NCBI RefSeq assembly: GCF_000381885.1
Contig: NZ_KB907209.1
Location: 346,478-410,477, forward strand
Source of the DNA: Actinomadura atramentaria DSM 43919
GTDB lineage: Bacteria; Actinomycetota; Actinomycetes; Streptosporangiales; Streptosporangiaceae
Length of the DNA stretch: 64,000 nt
Direction of reading: 5' to 3'
This document shows, piece after piece, positions 17,446 through 26,283 of the stretch. A program made the translations under genes and the position numbers. Positions within the stretch are counted from its first letter, which is position 1; the number at the start of each line of letters is the position of its first letter. The notes below the pieces were generated by a model that was not told the origin of the DNA, did no database searches, and saw nothing but the letters and a program-made list of their open reading frames with translations.

Positions 17446-18798
17446 ATGGGAGACGTGAGGACGGCCCCGGAGCCCGACGTGAGGACGGTCCGCAAGGCCG
17501 TGGTGGCGTCGGCGATGGGAAACGCGGTCGAGTGGTTCGACTTCGGCGTGTTCAGCGCCGGGATCGTCACGTCGATCATCGGGACGGTGTTCTTTCCGGC
17601 GGGGGACGACGGCAACGCGACGCTGCGGTCGTTCGCGCTGATCGCGGCGGCGTTCGTGGCGCGCCCTTTCGGCGGCCTCTTCTTCGGCCCGCTCGGCGAC
17701 CGGCTCGGCCGCCGCCGGGTGCTGGCGGTCACGATCATCCTGATGTCCGGGTCGACGTTCCTGATCGGCGTCCTGCCCGGCTACGACACGATCGGGTTCG
17801 CCGCGCCGGTGCTGCTGCTGGCCGTCCGGCTGCTCCAGGGCTTCTCCACCGGCGGCGAGTACGGCGGCGCGGCCACGATGATCGCGGAGTACGCGCCGAC
17901 GAACCGGCGCGGATTCTTCGGCAGTTTCCTCGAACTCGGCACGCTCAGCGGATACGTCGGCGGGGCCGGGCTGGTGCTGATCGTGAACCTGCTCGCCGGG
18001 CACGACGCGATGCACGCGTGGGCGTGGCGCATTCCTTTCTTCGTGGCGCTGCCGCTCGGGCTCGTCGGGTTGTACGTGCGGTCGCGGATCGAGGACACGC
18101 CCACGTTCCTGCGCATGGCAGAGAGCGGCAAGAAGGCCAAGGCGCCGCTGCGCGAGACGCTGGCGCGGCACTGGCAGACCATTCTGATGCTGATCGGGAT
18201 CGTCTTCCTGCTCAACGTCGCTGACTACACGCTGCTGACGTTCATGCCGTCCTATCTGGCGGACTTCCTGCACATCGGGGACGTGACGTCGCAGCTCGTC
18301 ACGATCGGCGTCGAGCTGGCGATGATCGCGGTGATCACGCCGCTCGGCGCGCTGTCGGACCGCATCGGCCGCAAGCCGCTGCTGGTCACGGCCGCGGTCG
18401 GGTTCGTCGTGCTGTCGTGGCCCGCGTTCGCGCTGATGCAGACGGAGCGGGCGTTCGGCGTCGTCATCGGCTACGCGATCATCGGCGGGCTGCTCGTGCT
18501 GATGCTCGCGGTCATCGGCGCGACGTTCCCCGCGATGTTCCCGACCAAGGTCCGCTACGGGGCCTTCGCGATCGGCTACAACGTCTCGACGTCGCTGTTC
18601 GGCGGGACGGCGGCGGTGCTGGTCGGCTCCCTCATCGACGCGACCGGCAGCAACTCGGTGCCCGCCTACTACCTGATGCTCGCCGGACTCGTCGCGCTCG
18701 TGCCGCTCTGGCGGCTGCCCGAAACGGCCCGGGTTCCGATCGACGAGGCGGGCACGCCGGACGCGCCGGAGTCCGAGGGCCTGGTCGCGCGGCACTGA
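17446..18798 (+). CDS. MFS transporter, metabolite:H+ symporter (MHS) family
   Basis: A 450-residue ProP/KgtP-like symporter. The family entry sequence GNAVEWFDFGVF lies in helix 1, and the loop signature GPLGDRLGRRRVLA and the conserved LQGFSTGGEYGGAATMIAEYAP are intact. Twelve helices are predicted. Family members import dicarboxylates, betaine, proline or shikimate with protons. The exact substrate is not evident. ATG 17446 is preceded by GGGAGG. The second half keeps the GALSDRIGRKPLL loop. Confidence 0.92.
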   Translation: MGDVRTAPEPDVRTVRKAVVASAMGNAVEWFDFGVFSAGIVTSIIGTVFFPAGDDGNATLRSFALIAAAFVARPFGGLFFGPLGDRLGRRRVLAVTIILMSGSTFLIGVLPGYDTIGFAAPVLLLAVRLLQGFSTGGEYGGAATMIAEYAPTNRRGFFGSFLELGTLSGYVGGAGLVLIVNLLAGHDAMHAWAWRIPFFVALPLGLVGLYVRSRIEDTPTFLRMAESGKKAKAPLRETLARHWQTILMLIGIVFLLNVADYTLLTFMPSYLADFLHIGDVTSQLVTIGVELAMIAVITPLGALSDRIGRKPLLVTAAVGFVVLSWPAFALMQTERAFGVVIGYAIIGGLLVLMLAVIGATFPAMFPTKVRYGAFAIGYNVSTSLFGGTAAVLVGSLIDATGSNSVPAYYLMLAGLVALVPLWRLPETARVPIDEAGTPDAPESEGLVARH

Positions 18799-19049
18799 AC
18801 CCGCCTCGGTTTATCCGCCCATCGACGTATTCGTGCCGATTTCTCGTGGGGCTGCTGGGCATCGTGTGACTCGCGGGGTGACACAAGCGCTACAGAAGGT
18901 AAGAAAACCCTTCCGTTGTGATCGTGTCACCACCGTGGGTAGTGTGCCCGGTGGCGCAGCGGAGCGACCCGGTCACGGGCCGCGCCCGCCGACCTTCCCG
19001 AGCACGACCCCCCTGTCAGCCCGACCACGAATCGGTGGTGTGTGGAACC

Positions 19050-20429
19050 GTGACCGAACCGCAGCTCAGCCTCAGCACATCGGCGGCCCGCAACCTCGCG
19101 ACGACGACCAAGACCGTCCCGCAGATGCAGGGCATCTCCTCCCGGTGGCTGATCAAGCTCCTGCCGTGGGTGCGCGCGGCGGGCGGCGCCTACCGCGTGA
19201 ACCGGCGGCTCAGCTACACCGTGGGGGACGGCCGGATCACCTTCGTGCAGTCCGGCGCGGACGTCCGGGTCGTCCCCCTCGAACTCGGGGAGCTGCCGCC
19301 GCTGCGCGGCTTCGCCGACGAGCCCGTCCTGGCCGCCCTCGCCGACCACTGCACCCAGCGCGAGTACGGGCCCGGCGAGGTCGTCGCCGAGCGCGGGCGG
19401 CCCGCCGACGAGGTCCACCTCGTCGCGCACGGCAAGCTCGCGCGCGTCGCCGCGGGCGAGTACGGCGACGAGGTGGACCTCGGCGTCCTGGCCGACGGCT
19501 CCTTCTTCGGCGACCGCGCCCTGCTCGACGACGACGCCGTCTGGGACGTCAGCGTCCGCACACTCACCGCCTGCACGATCCTCACGCTCAGCCGCGCCCG
19601 GTTCCGGGAGGCGCTGGACTCCTCCGCCGAGCTGCGCGAGCACGTCGCCGCCTACGTCGAGTCGCCCGAGCGGGCCGCCGACGACAGCGGCGAGGCCGCC
19701 ATCGCGCTGTCCTCCGGGCACGCGGGCGAGGTCGACCTGCCCGGCACGTTCGTGGACTACGAGCCGAGCCCGCGCGAGTACGAGCTGAGCGTCGCGCAGA
19801 CCGTCCTGCGCGTCCACAGCCGCGTCGCGGACCTCTACAACGAGCCGATGAACCAGACCGAGCAGCAGCTCCGGCTGACGGTCGAGGCGCTGCGCGAGCG
19901 GCAGGAGGCCGAACTCGTCAACAACCGCGACTTCGGACTGCTGTACAACGCCGACTACGCCCAGCGCGTCCACACCCGGTCCGGGCCGCCCACCCCCGAC
20001 GACATGGACGAGCTGCTGACGCTCGTCTGGAAGGACCCGGCGTTCTTCCTCGCGCACCCCAAGGCCATCGCCGCGTTCGGCCGCGAGTGCAGCGCGCGCG
20101 GCGTCTACCCCGACGCGGTCGACGTCGGCGGGCACAAGGTCCCCGGCTGGCGCGGCGTCCCGATCTTCCCGTGCAACAAGATCCCGATCAGCGACACCCG
20201 CACCAGCTCGATCATGCTGATGCGCACCGGCGAGGAGTCGCAGGGCGTCGTCGGCCTCCACCAGACCGGCATCCCGGACGAGCTGGAGCCGGGCCTGTCG
20301 GTGCGGTTCATGGGGATCGACGAGAAGGCGATCCTGTCGTACCTGGTCAGCGTGTACTACTCGGCGGCCGTCCTGGTTCCGGACGCGCTCGCGGTGCTGG
20401 AGAGCGTGGAGGTCGCGCGCGGCGCGTGA
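19050..20429 (+). CDS. family 2B encapsulin shell protein (EshA-like), copy 1
   Basis: A 459-residue protein of the family 2B encapsulins, virus-derived HK97-fold shell proteins with an inserted cyclic-nucleotide-binding-like domain. The order is an N-terminal arm (residues 1-80, [13 protein letters not shown]), the cNMP-like domain (about 85-195), then the HK97 core with the E-loop region ([25 protein letters not shown]) and the P- and A-domains ending at 459. The phosphate-binding cassette reads [11 protein letters not shown] with no RxA, so cAMP binding is doubtful. Streptomyces EshA is the known relative. The GTG start at 19050 follows the family pattern. Next to a paralogue and a polyprenyl synthase, it should form a shell or mixed shell. 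Confidence 0.93.
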   Translation: MTEPQLSLSTSAARNLATTTKTVPQMQGISSRWLIKLLPWVRAAGGAYRVNRRLSYTVGDGRITFVQSGADVRVVPLELGELPPLRGFADEPVLAALADHCTQREYGPGEVVAERGRPADEVHLVAHGKLARVAAGEYGDEVDLGVLADGSFFGDRALLDDDAVWDVSVRTLTACTILTLSRARFREALDSSAELREHVAAYVESPERAADDSGEAAIALSSGHAGEVDLPGTFVDYEPSPREYELSVAQTVLRVHSRVADLYNEPMNQTEQQLRLTVEALRERQEAELVNNRDFGLLYNADYAQRVHTRSGPPTPDDMDELLTLVWKDPAFFLAHPKAIAAFGRECSARGVYPDAVDVGGHKVPGWRGVPIFPCNKIPISDTRTSSIMLMRTGEESQGVVGLHQTGIPDELEPGLSVRFMGIDEKAILSYLVSVYYSAAVLVPDALAVLESVEVARGA

Positions 20430-20518
20430 CGACGTCCTGACCCCCCGTCCCCCGACCACGTCCGGGGGCGTGGCCGCCCCACGCCCCCGGCCGCGTCCGC
20501 ATCGGAAGGCCGCGATCC

Positions 20519-21889
20519 ATGACCGACCACCAGCTCTCCCTGTCCACGGCCGCCGCGCGCAACCTGGCGACCACCACCAAGACCCGCCCGCAGATGCAGG
20601 GCATCACGCCGCGCTGGCTGCTGCGGCTGCTGCCGTGGGTCGAGGCGCACGGCGGCGCGTACCGCGTCAACCGGCGGCTGGCCTACCGGCTCGGCGACGG
20701 GCTGCTCACGTTCGTCAACACCGGCGCGGCCGTGCGGGTCGTCCCGGCCGAGCTCACCGAGCTGCCGCCGCTCCGCGACCTGGAGGACCCCGAGCTCCTC
20801 GCCGCGCTCGCGGACCGGTTCGTCCAGCGCGAGTACGCGCCCGGCGACGTCGTCGCGGAGGCGGGGCGGCCGGTGGACGAGGTCGTCCTCATCGCGCACG
20901 GCAAGGTCGGGCGCGCCGGGTCGGGCGCGTACGGCGCCGAGACCGACCTCGGCGTCCTGGCCGACGGGCGGTTCCTCGGCGAGTCGGTACTGCTCGGGCT
21001 CGACGGCGCCTGGACGTACACGGTCCGCGCGCTCACCCCGACGACCGTCCTGACCCTGTCGCGGACGGCGCTCGCGGAGCTGACCGGCCGCCACCCGGCG
21101 CTGCGCGCCCACCTGGAGACCGTCCGCGACCGGCCCGAACCGCCGGCCAACCGGCAGGGCGAGGCCGCGATCGACCTGGCGTCCGGGCACAGCGGCGAGT
21201 ACGGCCTGCCCGGCACGTTCGTGGACTACGAGCCGAGCCCGCGCGAGTACGAGCTGACCGTCGCGCAGACGCGGCTGCGGATTCACACCCGTGTCGCGGA
21301 CCTCTACAACGAGCCGATGAACCAGACCGAGCAGCAGCTCAGGCTGACGATCGAGGCCCTCCGCGAACGCCAGGAGGACGACATGATCAACAACCGGGAC
21401 TTCGGGCTGCTCCACAACGCCGACCTGCGGCAGCGTATCTCCACCCGCACCGGCCCGCCCACCCCCGACGACCTCGACGAACTGCTGTCGCGGCGGCGCG
21501 GGTCGCGGTTCTTCCTCGCCCACCCGAAGGCCATCGCCGCGTTCGGCCGCGAATGCACGCGGCGCGGCGTCTACCCCGAGCCCGCCGTCCACGACGGGCG
21601 GCGGTTCCAGGCGTGGCGCGGCGTCCCGATCTTCCCCTGCGACAAGATCCCGGTCAGCGCGGGCGGGACCAGCTCGATCCTGGTGCTGCGCACCGGCGAG
21701 GACGAGCAGGGCGTCGTCGGGCTGCACCGCACCGGCGTCCCCGACGAGCTGGAGCCCGGCCTGTCGGTGCGGTTCATGGGCGTGGACGACAAGGCGATCC
21801 TGTCGTACCTCGTCAGCGCGTACTACTCGGCGGCCGTCCTGGTTCCCGACGCGCTGGGCGTCCTGGAGAACGTCGAGATCGCCCGCTAG
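20519..21889 (+). CDS. family 2B encapsulin shell protein (EshA-like), copy 2
   Basis: A 456-residue paralogue of the preceding shell protein, with the same domain order and strongly alike in the N-terminal arm ([18 protein letters not shown]) and the HK97 core. The cNMP-like domain is more diverged, and its cassette reads [14 protein letters not shown], again without the RxA arginine. A short gap of 89 bases separates the two genes. GGAAGG precedes the ATG. Two unequal shell genes side by side suggest a two-component shell, as reported for some Streptomyces 2B systems. Copy 2 ends 11 bases before the polyprenyl synthase gene, which points to cotranscription. Confidence 0.93.
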   Translation: MTDHQLSLSTAAARNLATTTKTRPQMQGITPRWLLRLLPWVEAHGGAYRVNRRLAYRLGDGLLTFVNTGAAVRVVPAELTELPPLRDLEDPELLAALADRFVQREYAPGDVVAEAGRPVDEVVLIAHGKVGRAGSGAYGAETDLGVLADGRFLGESVLLGLDGAWTYTVRALTPTTVLTLSRTALAELTGRHPALRAHLETVRDRPEPPANRQGEAAIDLASGHSGEYGLPGTFVDYEPSPREYELTVAQTRLRIHTRVADLYNEPMNQTEQQLRLTIEALRERQEDDMINNRDFGLLHNADLRQRISTRTGPPTPDDLDELLSRRRGSRFFLAHPKAIAAFGRECTRRGVYPEPAVHDGRRFQAWRGVPIFPCDKIPVSAGGTSSILVLRTGEDEQGVVGLHRTGVPDELEPGLSVRFMGVDDKAILSYLVSAYYSAAVLVPDALGVLENVEIAR

Positions 21890-21900
21890 AGGAGGAAGCC

Positions 21901-22935
21901 ATGTCCGCCGCCCGGGAGACGACGCGGGGCCGTCCGGCCGCCGAGATCCTGCGCTGGAGCCGCGCCCTGCTCGACCCGGCGCTGCGCGCCGCCGTCGGCG
22001 AGCTGTCCGGGGAGATGCGCGGCATCGCCGAGTACCACTTCGGCTGGCGCGACGCCGCGGGCGGCCCCGCCGACGCGCCCGCCGGGAAGGCGGTCCGGCC
22101 CGCGCTGGCGTTCCTCGCGGCGGAGGCGGTCGGGGGCGGGGCCGCCGACGCGGTGCCCGCCGCCGTCGCCATCGAGCTCGCGCACAACTTCTCCCTCCTG
22201 CACGACGACGTGATGGACGGCGACACCGAGCGCCGCCACCGCGCCACGGCGTGGTCCCTGTTCGGCGCGACCCCGGCCGTGCTGGCCGGGGACGCGCTGC
22301 TGGCCTGCGCGGTCGAGGGGCTGGCCGCCGACACCGTCGGCGGCCCCGCCGTCCGGACCTTCGGCCGCGCGGTCCGCGAACTGGTCGAGGGGCAGAGCGC
22401 CGACATCTCCTTCGAGCGGCGCGCGGACGTGACGCTCGCCGAGTGCGAGGCGATGGCGGCCAAGAAGACGGGCGCGCTGATCGGCGGCGCGTGCGCGCTC
22501 GGCGCGATCTTCGGCGGCGGGTCGCCCGCGCGCGTGGCGCGGCTGCGGGGCTTCGGGGAGCGGGTCGGGCTGGCGTTCCAGATCGTCGACGACCTGCTCG
22601 GGATCTGGGGGGACGCGGCGGTCACCGGCAAGCCCGTCCACTCCGACCTGGTGAACCGCAAGAAGTCGCTGCCGGTCGTCGCGGCGCTGACCTCCGGCAC
22701 GTCCGAGGCCGCGGAGCTCGCGGCCCTCTACCACCGCGCCGAACCGCTGGCCGCGCCCGACGCCGCCCGCGCCGCCGACCTGGTCGCCCGCGCGGGCGGC
22801 CGCGCCTGGGCGAACGCCCGCGCCGCGGAACTCCGCGCCGAGGCGCTGACGGAACTCGACGCCGCCGCCCCGGCCCCGTCCGTCCGCGACGACCTGGCGG
22901 AACTGGCCCGCCTCCTCACCGACCGCGACCACTGA
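21901..22935 (+). CDS. polyprenyl diphosphate synthase (encapsulin-associated)
   Basis: A 344-residue trans-isoprenyl diphosphate synthase, which elongates allylic diphosphates with IPP. The first Asp-rich motif is HDDVMDGD and the second DDLLGIWGD. The IPP-binding [10 protein letters not shown] region and the KKTGAL and FQIVDDLLG segments are present. Product length (C15 or C20) is not decided. GAGGAGG precedes ATG 21901. It is the classical cargo-type gene of family 2B encapsulin loci. Here the region ahead of the catalytic fold is only about 15 residues, so an extended disordered cargo-loading arm is not obvious, and encapsulation is an inference from position. Confidence 0.93.
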   Translation: MSAARETTRGRPAAEILRWSRALLDPALRAAVGELSGEMRGIAEYHFGWRDAAGGPADAPAGKAVRPALAFLAAEAVGGGAADAVPAAVAIELAHNFSLLHDDVMDGDTERRHRATAWSLFGATPAVLAGDALLACAVEGLAADTVGGPAVRTFGRAVRELVEGQSADISFERRADVTLAECEAMAAKKTGALIGGACALGAIFGGGSPARVARLRGFGERVGLAFQIVDDLLGIWGDAAVTGKPVHSDLVNRKKSLPVVAALTSGTSEAAELAALYHRAEPLAAPDAARAADLVARAGGRAWANARAAELRAEALTELDAAAPAPSVRDDLAELARLLTDRDH

Positions 22936-23097
22936 TACTTCGTCGGCGCGTTCCGCTCGTTCGTCAGACGGGGCGTCGGCTCAGTGCCACGCGGCGAGGT
23001 GGCCGTCGCCGCGGTGCTCGCGCGGCCTTCCGCACGGCCGGAGCCGTCGTCGGCGTCCCAGTTCCACCCGCGCGCCGGGCCGGGGGCGGGTCGCTTC

Positions 23098-23120
23098 GTT
23101 CGATTGTGTGTTCGATTATG
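23098..23120 (+). repeat. 11-bp direct repeat at a putative leaderless promoter
   Basis: GTTCGATTGTG and GTTCGATTATG stand 12 bases apart, one base of difference, overlapping the likely -10 (TATGCT, 23117-23122) of the next small gene. The half GTTCGA recalls LexA half-sites, but no inverted partner is present. A direct-repeat operator is possible. Confidence 0.35.
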
Positions 23121-23128
23121 CTGGCGGC

Positions 23129-23404
23129 GTGTCACCGACGTCGCCGCACGACCGCGTTCCCTTCGCGTGCCCGCGCGGGCACGCGATGACGGCCGGCCGC
23201 GTGATCGTGAGCTGGTCGCCGTGCGTGTGCGCGCCCTGCGCCGGTCTGGGGCGCGGACGCGCCGGCCACCGCACCTACCTCTGCCTGGCCTGCCAGGACG
23301 AGCGAATCGTGACGATGTGCTACCTGCCGTTCCACGTGGGGCTCCCCGCGAAGGCCCAACCCCACGCGGCGGCGGCGCTCAGGAGATCGTCAGATCGCCG
23401 TTGA
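23129..23404 (+). CDS. small cysteine-rich hypothetical protein
   Basis: This 91-residue protein has six cysteines and several histidines in pairs that suggest a zinc-ribbon or similar knuckle: FACPRGHAM, PCVCAPC, LCLACQDE, TMCYLPFHVG. No named family is recognised. I start at GTG 23129 because a TATGCT box lies only 7 bases upstream, which would make a leaderless mRNA. A GTG at 23108 is the alternative. The 3' end overlaps the convergent small gene by 26 bases. Confidence 0.55.
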   Translation: MSPTSPHDRVPFACPRGHAMTAGRVIVSWSPCVCAPCAGLGRGRAGHRTYLCLACQDERIVTMCYLPFHVGLPAKAQPHAAAALRRSSDRR

Positions 23405-23765
23405 CGTCGCGGACCTGGACGAACGCGCCGCCCACGTTCCCGTTCATGACGTTGGAGACGCCGTCGTCGCCGACCCGCGTCTGCGTCTGCGACACCTGGC
23501 TCCAGAGCCGGTCGACCGTGCGGTCGAACGCCGGGTCCTCCGCGCGGAGGCGGTGCAGCGCGTGCGCCAGCGCGGCCAGCCGTTCCGGCGACCGCGGTTC
23601 CTCGGCGGCGCGCTCCAGCGCCTCCTCGGCCTCGGCGTCCCCGCCGAACCGGCCGCGAACGAGCCGGACGAGCGCGGCCGCGGCGTTGCGGATCGGCTCA
23701 CCGGCCAACTCGACGGCCTTCCCGGCGGCGGCGGTGGCGATGGCGACGGTCATCGGATCGGTCAT
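23379..23765 (-). CDS. hypothetical protein with beta-rich Gly/Asn tail
   Basis: A 128-residue protein with an Ala-rich helical first part (about residues 5-95) and a C-terminal tail reading VSNVMNGNVGGAFVQVRDVNG. Tails of that N-x-GNV-GG-FVQ-x-RDV-G pattern occur in many small actinobacterial proteins of unknown job, some in signalling or conflict systems. GGGGGAAG lies 3-4 bases before the ATG. The start MTDPMTVAIATAAAGKAVEL is typical. No partner gene is evident. Confidence 0.7.
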   Translation of the reverse strand: MTDPMTVAIATAAAGKAVELAGEPIRNAAAALVRLVRGRFGGDAEAEEALERAAEEPRSPERLAALAHALHRLRAEDPAFDRTVDRLWSQVSQTQTRVGDDGVSNVMNGNVGGAFVQVRDVNGDLTIS

Positions 23766-24388
23766 CGACTTCCCCCAGAACTAGGTCTCCCACCCAGTCC
23801 AACATGCCCACCCCCAGCCGACCAGCGCATCGGCCCAGGAGAACCGTGAACGCTCAAGTGGGTACTTCTCGTGTCCGAGTGATGAACGGGGCTCCGGGGA
23901 AGTGGGAAATCCGCCGCTCATTGTGAGAGCCGGGAGGAAACCGTTCGTCGCGGCCGTCGTCGCCTGGGGGCGCCGCGTCGGAGAACGGGTAGGTGGACGC
24001 CGCATAATTGCGCACGGCACCACCGGACATGCCCCGGGATCAGTGAGTCCAGGTAATCGCCGCCAAAGCACGACGATCTCCATCGTGCGATCTTCACACC
24101 GAATGACAAACCCACCAAACGCGCTGAGGAACACCATGCGGCGCTCGCGGCGCGGGACCGTAGTTGCGACGCACGTCACACTCGGATGCGGCCTGATCCG
24201 GTCAGAACGGTCTGGCAAGACTGCGGCGGGCGAGGGCGCGGAGCGGGGTCGCGGCGCGTCCGGGGGTGGTTTCGGACGGCCGTCGGCGCGTCAGGCGCGG
24301 GGTGCAGCGGCGGTGCGCGCCGCCGGGCGGCGCGGGGCGCGGGCGGCGGGTCCCCCGGCGGGCCCGGGGGCCGCCGGGGCCGCCGCGC
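23766..24388. other. gene-poor stretch
   Basis: About 620 bases without a convincing gene. The left half (23780-24200) is lower in G+C than the surroundings and has no codon-position bias in any frame. The open frames that cross it lack ribosome sites. It may hold promoter or transferred non-coding DNA. Confidence 0.5.
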
Positions 24389-24529
24389 TCACGAGGCCTG
24401 CTGCTCGTCCTCGGACGTCGCCGGGACGGTCTCGGCCGACCGCGCCTGCTGCTCGGTGTCCTGCTCCCCGCTCTGCGTGGGCCACGTGGCGAGCCGGGTG
24501 CGGCGAGGGTTGGCCAGAGGGGTGCTCAT
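24389..24529 (-). CDS. small hydrophilic peptide gene (46 residues)
   Basis: A short open frame starting ATG 24529 with ACAGGAGG 12 bases upstream. The product begins STPLANPRRTRLATWPTQ and continues as a Gln/Glu/Ser/Thr-rich, disordered tail ending QQAS. There is no signal peptide and no cysteine. It could be a small regulatory protein or a ribosomally made peptide precursor, but no modifying enzyme gene stands beside it. A DasR-like palindrome lies 115-130 bases upstream. Coding status rests on the ribosome site and the sharp amino acid bias. Confidence 0.45.
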   Translation of the reverse strand: MSTPLANPRRTRLATWPTQSGEQDTEQQARSAETVPATSEDEQQAS

Positions 24530-25065
24530 CGTTGTCGCTGTCCTCCTGTCGGGCCGTCGTCGTGGCCGCCCGCGCATCGTCGGCGGGCGGCCGGACGGAG
24601 TGGTAGAGGGAGATCTTCCCCGATGACCCTCCCCGCTCGGCAAAATGGTCTAGACCGCACCGCCCGGGCGGGCGGCGGTCCGGCACGGCCGGTTCGGGGA
24701 AAGGCGAGGGCGAAGCGTCTCCTCGGGGCGATCCGCGCTGGTCGCCGAAGCGGAACGCGGAAACCCCCCGATAGCGGAATGATACGCCTAAGGGCCGAGC
24801 CGCACGAACGCGGCCCACCCGGACGCACTTCCGGAAATGTCGGGAATGGACTGTCCGGCCTTTAAGGAAAAACTCCGGTAATGGCGGGCGGATCGGGCAC
24901 TACACGCGCCGCTATTACGGTCAGCACGCCAGATTTCGGATGCGCGACATGAGGGACCGTAACCAGCGCCCGGCCGGCGCGCTCTGGACGCCAAGAAACC
25001 GCCCTCCTTACGCTCGACCGCAGCGACCCGCCGGAGCCCCGCGACACGAGGGAGTGAGCCCCACT
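24530..25065. other. intergenic region with DasR-like site and P450 promoter
   Basis: No further gene is seen. It contains the 5' region of the small peptide gene, a DasR-like palindrome and the presumed promoter of the plus-strand P450 gene. The part at 24790-24960 has less extreme base composition. Confidence 0.5.
24644..24659. promoter_or_regulatory. DasR-like (dre) operator candidate
   Basis: The sequence AATGGTCTAGACCGCA shares 13 of 16 positions with the dre consensus of the GntR regulator DasR (AGTGGTCTAGACCACT), including the full core TGGTCTAGACC. DasR links N-acetylglucosamine use with development in actinomycetes. The site faces the small peptide gene and lies about 400 bases from the P450 gene. 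Confidence 0.55.
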
Positions 25066-26280
25066 GTGACCACGGCCCGGGAGATCCCCGACCTACTGTC
25101 CAACGCTTTCGCGGCCGATCCCTATTCCGCCTACCGGGTCCTGCGGGACGAGGCGCCGCTCGTGTGGCACGAGGGGATGCAGAGCTACGTCGTCTCCCGG
25201 TACGAGGACGTCGCCCGCGTCTTCAAGGACCCCGTCTTCACCACCGCGAACTACGACTGGCAGCTCGAACCCGTCCACGGCCGCACGATCCTGCAGCTCA
25301 GCGGACGCGAGCACGCCGTCCGCCGGGCCCTGGTCGCGCCCGCGTTCCGGGGCGCGGAACTCCAGGAGAGGTTCCTGCCGGTCATCGAGCGCAACTCGGC
25401 GGCGCTCATCGACGGGTTCCGCCGCACGGGCCGCGTCGACCTCGTCGCCGACTACAGCACCCGCTTCCCGATCAACGTCATCGTGGACATGCTGGGCCTC
25501 GACCAGGCCGACCACGCGCGCTTCCACCGCTGGTACACCGCGATCGTCGCGTTCCTCGGCAACATCTCCGGCGACCCGGACGTCGTCACGGCGGGGGAGC
25601 GCACCCGCCGCGAGTTCACCGAGTACATGCTCCCGATCATCCGCGACCGGCGCGCGAACCCCGGCGACGACCTGCTCTCCACGCTCTGCCGCGCCGAGAT
25701 CGACGGCACCGCGATGAGCGACGAGGACATCAGGGCGTTCTGCAGCCTGCTGCTCGCCGCGGGCGGCGAGACGACCGACAAGGCCGTCGCGGCGCTGTTC
25801 GCGAACCTGCTGCGCCACCCCGACCAGCTCGCCGCCGTCCGCGCCGACCGGTCGCTGATCCCGGCCGCGTTCGCCGAGACGCTGCGCTACACCCCGCCCG
25901 TCCACATGATCATGCGGCAGCCCGCCGAGGACGTGGCGCTGAGCGGCGGCGTCGTCCGGGCGGGCCGCACCGTGACCGCGCTGATCGGCGCGGCCAACCG
26001 CGACCCCGCCCGCTACGACCGCCCCGACGACTTCGACGTCCACCGCGCCGACCTCACCACCGCGACCGCGTTCTCCGCCGCCGCCGAGCACGTGGCGTTC
26101 GCGCTCGGCCGCCACTTCTGCGTCGGCGCGCTGCTCGCCAGGACCGAGGTCGAGGTCGGCGCGAACCAGCTCCTGGACGCGATGCCGGACCCGCGGCTTC
26201 CGGACGGCTTCACGCCGGTGGAGAAGGGCGTCTTCACCCGCGGCCCCGCGTCGCTCCCGCTGACGTTCACCCCGGTCTGA
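25066..26280 (+). CDS. cytochrome P450
   Basis: A 404-residue class I bacterial P450. The I-helix oxygen-binding motif AGGETT (residues 232-237), the ETLR of the K-helix (271-274) and the haem loop FALGRHFCVG (Cys 352) are intact, so it should be active. The substrate is unknown. I start at GTG 25066 with GAGGGA 12 bases upstream; GTG 25054 is in frame but too near that site. The gene ends 3 bases before the end of the convergent conservon P450. Pairs of P450s at conservon ends are known from Streptomyces (CYP157/CYP154), and these two may work together. Confidence 0.93.
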   Translation: MTTAREIPDLLSNAFAADPYSAYRVLRDEAPLVWHEGMQSYVVSRYEDVARVFKDPVFTTANYDWQLEPVHGRTILQLSGREHAVRRALVAPAFRGAELQERFLPVIERNSAALIDGFRRTGRVDLVADYSTRFPINVIVDMLGLDQADHARFHRWYTAIVAFLGNISGDPDVVTAGERTRREFTEYMLPIIRDRRANPGDDLLSTLCRAEIDGTAMSDEDIRAFCSLLLAAGGETTDKAVAALFANLLRHPDQLAAVRADRSLIPAAFAETLRYTPPVHMIMRQPAEDVALSGGVVRAGRTVTALIGAANRDPARYDRPDDFDVHRADLTTATAFSAAAEHVAFALGRHFCVGALLARTEVEVGANQLLDAMPDPRLPDGFTPVEKGVFTRGPASLPLTFTPV

Positions 26281-26283
26281 CGG

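Noticed and set aside
18916..18943. SigB-type promoter (GTTG - GGGTAG) before the encapsulin genes
   Set aside because: The spacing of 18 bases is too long and the -35 is weak, so I do not list it as a feature.
19050..21889. CRP-type transcription factors
   Set aside because: The cNMP-like domain is an insert in an HK97-type shell protein. There is no helix-turn-helix.
23781..24218. Possible minus-strand gene of 145 codons
   Set aside because: No codon-position bias, no ribosome site and no recognisable sequence; the region is atypical non-coding DNA.
24389..24529. RiPP precursor peptide
   Set aside because: The small peptide lacks a typical leader/core division and has no Cys, and no cyclase, radical SAM or protease gene is near.
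24180..24900. Plus-strand open frames between 24.2 and 24.9 kb
   Set aside because: They consist of Arg/Gly/Pro-rich shadow sequence and overlap the small gene on the other strand.
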